Below the pieces are notes generated by a model, which was not told the origin of the DNA, searched no databases, and worked only from the letters and a program-made list of their open reading frames with translations. Positions 60,291-64,000 of a stretch of DNA of 64,000 nucleotides are shown here, one piece after another; the first letter of the stretch is position 1; each line of letters begins with the position of its first letter. Source of the DNA: Planctomycetaceae bacterium (GTDB lineage: Bacteria > Planctomycetota > Planctomycetia > Pirellulales > Thermoguttaceae). The DNA is taken from positions 62,001 to 126,000 of the forward strand of contig JAAYAY010000047.1 in the NCBI GenBank assembly GCA_012719125.1, in the 5' to 3' direction. Made by a program: the position numbers and the translations under genes.

Positions 60291-61769
60291 TCAGTCGAGG
60301 CGGTATCCTTCCGGATAGTTGGGCTTGATCAGATCGGCCACGCCCGGCGTCTTGAGCGAGGCAAGGTTGGTGACCTTGAGATTCTTGGCGTCCCATTCGA
60401 CCTTCTCGCCCCAATCGCCCATGGCGCCGTTTTCGCCGCCCTGGGCAGCGGCCCAAACGGCCAGATTGCCGAGAAGGATCGTCTCGGTGAGCGGTCCGGC
60501 CCGCTTGATGAAGTTCGACTGGCAGATCATCGGATCGCCCGCTTCGACCGCACGGAAGAGCTCGTACATGTTGTTGACGTCGTAGTTGCCCTGGTCGACG
60601 GCCTTTTCGTATTCGACCTGGACCTTCTCGACGCCCTTGAGCTCATACTTGCCGCAGTAGTCGTCGCTGCTGTAGAACGCGCCCTTCTCGCCCACGACGA
60701 GGACACCGCTGTCGGAAACCTTCTCGATTCCCCACTTGCTGAACACCTCTTGCGGCGGCTTGTTGCCCTTGCGGTCGTACCACCAGAAGGGAATGGCCGG
60801 TCGTTCGGAAGTCGCGGGGAACTGAAATTCGATGATCGAACTGGCGGGGAAGCTGTCGTAGTCGTGGCCGGTGGTCTTGGCGACGACGGAGACGGGATCC
60901 TTCAATCCGCAAGCGGCAAAGGGGACGGTGACCTGGTGGCAGGCCATGTCGCCGAGTGCGCCGCTGCCGAAGTCCCACCAGCCGCGCCACTGGAAGCTAT
61001 GGTAGAGGCCGGGCCAGTATTCTCGCGGAGGGGCAACGCCGAGCCAGAGTTTCCAATCGAGCCGTTCGAGGGCTCGCTCGATTTCCTTCTTCTTGCCCTC
61101 AATGAGACGCTCGGCGCCGTCGGGATTCTCGGCCTTGGCCTGGGCGGCGAACTTTTCCATGGTCATGCGGCGGCCGGGACCTTGAGCCCACACCGGGCGA
61201 TTCGACCAGACGTAGACTTCCTTCAGCGGACCGAGCACACCCGACTTGAGCTGGGCGATCGCTTCACGAGACGAATCGAGGGCCGTCCCCTGGTTGCCCA
61301 TCTGCGTGCAGACGCCGGTCTCTGCCGCAACCTTGGCCATCAGCCGAGCTTCGTAGATGGTGCGGGTCAGCGGCTTCTGGGTATAGCAACTGATGCCCAG
61401 ACGCATGGCCTCGAGGGTGGCCGGGGTGTGCATGTGGTCGGGCGTGCTGATCGTGCAGATGTCGATGTTCTTGCCGTGCTTGGCGAACAGCTCGCGGAAA
61501 TCGACGAATTGCTCGGCGTCCTTGAATCCTTCCGCCTTGCCCTTGCTCTCCATGGTGCCGCGATCGACGTCGCAGATGGCAATCACGTTGCCGAACTTGG
61601 CGGCATTGCCGGAATCGCTTCCACCCTTGCCGCCGCAGCCGATGCAGGCGACGTTGGGTTTCTGGTTCGGCGATTGGCTCAACGCCCGCTGGTTGCCGGC
61701 AGCCACCAGGTAACCGGCGCTCGCAATCGTTGCGGTTTTGAGGAACGTACGGCGAGTAGTCTTGGTCAT
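60291..61769 (-). CDS. Gfo/Idh/MocA-family oxidoreductase, Tat-exported
   Basis: 492 residues from the ATG at 61769, after AGGAAGAG. The twin-arginine signal is MTKTTRRTFLKTATIASAGY. The nucleotide-binding start is PNVACIGCGGKGGSDSGNAA, then VIAICDVDRGTM and ICTISTPDHMHTPATLEAMR. The catalytic-domain stretch EKPLT of the family reads QKPLTRTIYEAR. The type with WSNRPVWAQG and SGALGDMACHQVTVPFAAC is abundant in planctomycetes, where such exported proteins carry NAD(P) from folding in the cytoplasm and act on sugars. The specific substrate is unknown. It is a single gene. Confidence 0.92.
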   Translation of the reverse strand: MTKTTRRTFLKTATIASAGYLVAAGNQRALSQSPNQKPNVACIGCGGKGGSDSGNAAKFGNVIAICDVDRGTMESKGKAEGFKDAEQFVDFRELFAKHGKNIDICTISTPDHMHTPATLEAMRLGISCYTQKPLTRTIYEARLMAKVAAETGVCTQMGNQGTALDSSREAIAQLKSGVLGPLKEVYVWSNRPVWAQGPGRRMTMEKFAAQAKAENPDGAERLIEGKKKEIERALERLDWKLWLGVAPPREYWPGLYHSFQWRGWWDFGSGALGDMACHQVTVPFAACGLKDPVSVVAKTTGHDYDSFPASSIIEFQFPATSERPAIPFWWYDRKGNKPPQEVFSKWGIEKVSDSGVLVVGEKGAFYSSDDYCGKYELKGVEKVQVEYEKAVDQGNYDVNNMYELFRAVEAGDPMICQSNFIKRAGPLTETILLGNLAVWAAAQGGENGAMGDWGEKVEWDAKNLKVTNLASLKTPGVADLIKPNYPEGYRLD

Positions 61770-62224
61770 AATCTCTTCCTTCTGGTTGGTGCGAGGGGAA
61801 GGAACGCAGCGGAATTGCCCCAAGGCGTTTTGGGGGGATGTTCGCAGGGACGGTCTCGCGTCGCGAACCGTTCTCTCGGGGCGGGAAGTCCGGCGTCTTT
61901 TGATAGCTGACTCGGATTATAACTTGGTTCCCCCCCCGCCTGCAACTAGCCGAGGGGAACTGCAAGTAGCAGGCACGCTCCGCCGTGCCGTCCGCAGAAC
62001 TGCCGGAAATCCCGATTTCCCGCCAGCGGCGCTCGGAGAGTGCCTGCCACTTTTCTTGCCACAATAGGACTTTACATTTCTCCTGGCAACTAGCCGAGGC
62101 CCCGGTTTCTCGGGGATTCCGGGCCCCCGCCCGGGCTGTTGGAGTTCAGGCTCTAACCTATTGGGTCGCGGGTGGCATGTTCCCGGCCGTGCAGGCTGAA
62201 GCCTGGACTCCAGCGGGCCCCGCT
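61770..62224. other. Gene-free stretch with short repeats
   Basis: About 455 bp between two genes on the same strand. GCAACTAGCCGAGG occurs as a direct repeat at 61942-61955 and 62086-62099. GCAGGCAC (61969-61976) and GTGCCTGC (62040-62047) form a short inverted pair. These resemble debris of dispersed repeats. No gene or defined promoter is visible. Confidence 0.5.
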
Positions 62225-63550
62225 TCAGCCCTCCTCCTCGATGGCCCGGAGTTTGTAGATCAGGGCCCGGCGACTGATGCCCAGCTTCTTGGCGGCATGG
62301 GTCCGGTTTCCCTGGCACTCGGCCAGCGTGGCCAGGATGGTCGCCCGCTCGACCTGCGACAACCGCCCCTCGCCGGCATTCTCGGAGGGTTGCTCGGCGA
62401 GACCGGCGATCCGCGGCGGGAGGTGTTCGGGCATGATGACGTCGCCGCGCGACAGCAGGCAAGCCCGCTGAATGGCATTGCGAAGCTCCCGAACGTTGCC
62501 GGGCCAGGCGTGCGCCAACAGGCAATTGACGGCCTGAGGAGAAAAACGAACCGGACCACCCCCGAACTCGCTGCCGAATCGTTTCGCCAGGGGGAGGACG
62601 TCTTCTCGTCTCTGACTCAACGGCGGCACGACCAGTTCGACCACATTGATGCGGTAATAGAGATCGTCGCGGAACTTGCCGGCCTCGACGGCCTCGCTCA
62701 GATCGCGATTGGTGGCCGCAATCAGGCGGGTATCGACGGGAACGGGAGTCTCGCTGCCCACCGGTGTGATTTGTCCCGTCTCGATGGCACGAAGCAACTT
62801 CGGCTGGAGGTGAAGGGGCAACTCGCCGATTTCGTCGAGGAACAGCGTGCCGCCGTGGGCCGCACGAAACAGCCCTTGGCGAGCTTCGCTCGCGCCGGTG
62901 AAGGCGCCCTTGGTATGGCCGAAGAGCTCGCTCTCGATCAGCGACTCGGGAAGGCCGGCACAGTTGGCGGCAACCATCGGCCCTTCGGATCGGCCGCTCC
63001 AGCGATGCAGGAGTTGGGCGACCACTTCCTTGCCCGTGCCGCTTTCACCCATGATGAGGACGGGTACGGACGAATCGGCAACGACGACCAGGGTCTCGGC
63101 GACGCGGCGCATGGAGGCGCTTTCGAACACGATCCCAGCCGGAAGCTCCGGCAACGGAGCCCGGGCTGTCTTCTCCGCCTGAGGGTTGCCCAAGGTATCG
63201 ACAAGGACTGCTTCGAGTTCATTCAGATCGACGGGCTTGACCAGATAGTCGACCGCGCCGCTCTTGACGGCCGCCACGGCCTGGCGGAGGTCGCCGTAGG
63301 CGGTGATCAGCAGGACGGGCAATTCGGGAGCCAGCTTGCGGATTTCAGGCAAGGCTTCCAGGCCCGTCATCCCCGGCAGGCGAACGTCGAGCAAAACCAT
63401 GTCGACGCGGCTGTCGCGGATCTGCTCGAGGGCCTCTTCAGCGCTGCCCGCACAGGTCACGTGGAATCCCAGGGGCTCCACGAAGCCTTGCAGCAGGTTC
63501 CGCTGTGCCGCTTCGTCGTCGACGATCAGAACGGTTCGCTTCTCAGTCAT
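62225..63550 (-). CDS. NtrC-type sigma-54-dependent response regulator
   Basis: 441 residues. The receiver domain has Asp55 (VDMVLLDVRLPG), the conserved Thr/Ser region (LLITAYGDL) and Lys105 (DYLVKPVD). The AAA+ domain has Walker A GESGTGKE (about 168-175), the sigma-54 contact loop GAFTGA (215-220) and Walker B GTLFLDEIGEL. A FIS-type helix-turn-helix ends the protein (NRTHAAKKLGISRRALIYKL). It should activate sigma-54 promoters when phosphorylated. The start overlaps the end of the histidine kinase gene by eight bases, so the two form a coupled two-component operon. Confidence 0.96.
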   Translation of the reverse strand: MTEKRTVLIVDDEAAQRNLLQGFVEPLGFHVTCAGSAEEALEQIRDSRVDMVLLDVRLPGMTGLEALPEIRKLAPELPVLLITAYGDLRQAVAAVKSGAVDYLVKPVDLNELEAVLVDTLGNPQAEKTARAPLPELPAGIVFESASMRRVAETLVVVADSSVPVLIMGESGTGKEVVAQLLHRWSGRSEGPMVAANCAGLPESLIESELFGHTKGAFTGASEARQGLFRAAHGGTLFLDEIGELPLHLQPKLLRAIETGQITPVGSETPVPVDTRLIAATNRDLSEAVEAGKFRDDLYYRINVVELVVPPLSQRREDVLPLAKRFGSEFGGGPVRFSPQAVNCLLAHAWPGNVRELRNAIQRACLLSRGDVIMPEHLPPRIAGLAEQPSENAGEGRLSQVERATILATLAECQGNRTHAAKKLGISRRALIYKLRAIEEEG

Positions 63551-64000
63551 TCGTCTCTACCAGGTAGAAGATGCTGCCCCCGCCGGCCCGCGGTCGATAG
63601 CCGGCCTGCCATCCGTGGGCCCGTGCGATTCTCTTGACGATGGCCAGTCCAAGCCCGGTGCCGCCTTCGCGCGTGGTGTAGTAGGGGGTGAAGAGCGAGG
63701 CAACGGCGTCCGCGTCCACCCCCGGCCCGCGATCGGCGATCTCGATGCGGACCTTCCCATCGTTGCCCCGGAGGGCCACAATTTCAATGACCCCATCCCG
63801 CGGCGCGAACGCGATCGCATTGCTGACGAGGTTGAACAGTGCCTGGCGGAACATTTCGCGATCGACGTTGGCCGAGGCAGGCGGACTGTCCGCGCGATTT
63901 TCGATGGTGAGCTGTTTGGCTTCCAGATCGGGTTCGAGGATGACCGCCAGTTCGGCGATCAGGCTGTGGAGGTCGATCGACTCGCATCGGGGCTTGCAGG
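63543..64000 (-). CDS. Sensor histidine kinase, C-terminal part (5' end outside window)
   Basis: About 152 residues are visible, continuing upstream past the window edge. The HATPase domain is clear: N-box REMFRQALFNLVSNAIAF, G1 IEIADRGPGVDADA, F-box LFTPYYTTREG and G2 GTGLGLAIVKRIARAHG. The His box would lie upstream. The last bases overlap the response-regulator start, so the two proteins are surely partners. Sensor input cannot be seen. Confidence 0.92.
   Translation of the reverse strand, partial: CKPRCESIDLHSLIAELAVILEPDLEAKQLTIENRADSPPASANVDREMFRQALFNLVSNAIAFAPRDGVIEIVALRGNDGKVRIEIADRGPGVDADAVASLFTPYYTTREGGTGLGLAIVKRIARAHGWQAGYRPRAGGGSIFYLVETND

Overview
The window looks like a stretch of chromosome from a planctomycete of the Pirellulales type. 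The basis is a high-GC sequence, many secreted sulfatases and glycoside hydrolases, two sets of BatA/DUF58/von Willebrand proteins, a Ser/Thr kinase with a long secreted tail, an SHD1-like module, and several dispersed repeats, including the 'TRSVSE' repeat that I associate with planctomycetes from memory. No ribosomal or other phylogenetic marker gene is present, so the assignment is inference.

Layout. (1) 1-2056: the end of a membrane Ser/Thr kinase. (2) 2117-6429: tRNA-Val(UAC), then a decayed integrative element. The tRNA 3' half and flanking bases recur about 4.19 kb downstream. Between the copies lie an integrase remnant whose C-terminus is encoded antisense to the tRNA, a broken IS4-type transposase, a small membrane protein and an intact B12-type radical SAM enzyme of the RiPP-maturation family. 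(3) 6.6-17.7 kb: an operon of a secreted hypothetical protein, VWA protein, DUF58 protein and BatA-like VWA protein, joined by ATGA overlaps, with a divergent 1155-residue DUF4175-like protein. (4) 18-27 kb: a TPR protein, secreted or lipid-anchored proteins of unknown function and D-lactate dehydrogenase. (5) 27-32 kb: sugar metabolism (ATP-type phosphofructokinase, PfkB-family kinase, L-fucose isomerase) and a release-factor-like GGQ protein.

(6) 32.5-43.9 kb: a decay zone with a frameshifted integrase, a truncated ceramidase-like gene, an IS66 TnpA fragment and at least five sulfatase fragments around one intact GH106-like glycosidase and a Wzz-like lipoprotein. Sulfated fucose- or rhamnose-containing polysaccharides are the plausible former substrate. 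(7) 44-48.4 kb: a second MoxR-DUF58-transglutaminase operon. (8) 48.6-64 kb: a LuxR-type regulator, a transglutaminase/beta-lactamase-like fusion protein, two large secreted proteins (one glycosidase-like, one unassigned), PlsC, an LRR lipoprotein, a Tat-exported Gfo/Idh/MocA oxidoreductase, and a sigma-54 response regulator coupled to a histidine kinase that runs off the window.

Most intact genes are ordinary for this lineage. The items most worth following are the tRNA-Val element with its orphan RiPP enzyme, the transglutaminase/serine-hydrolase fusion, the sulfatase decay zone with two complementary gene halves in opposite orientation, and the structured dispersed repeats, one of which is translated inside the BatA-like gene.
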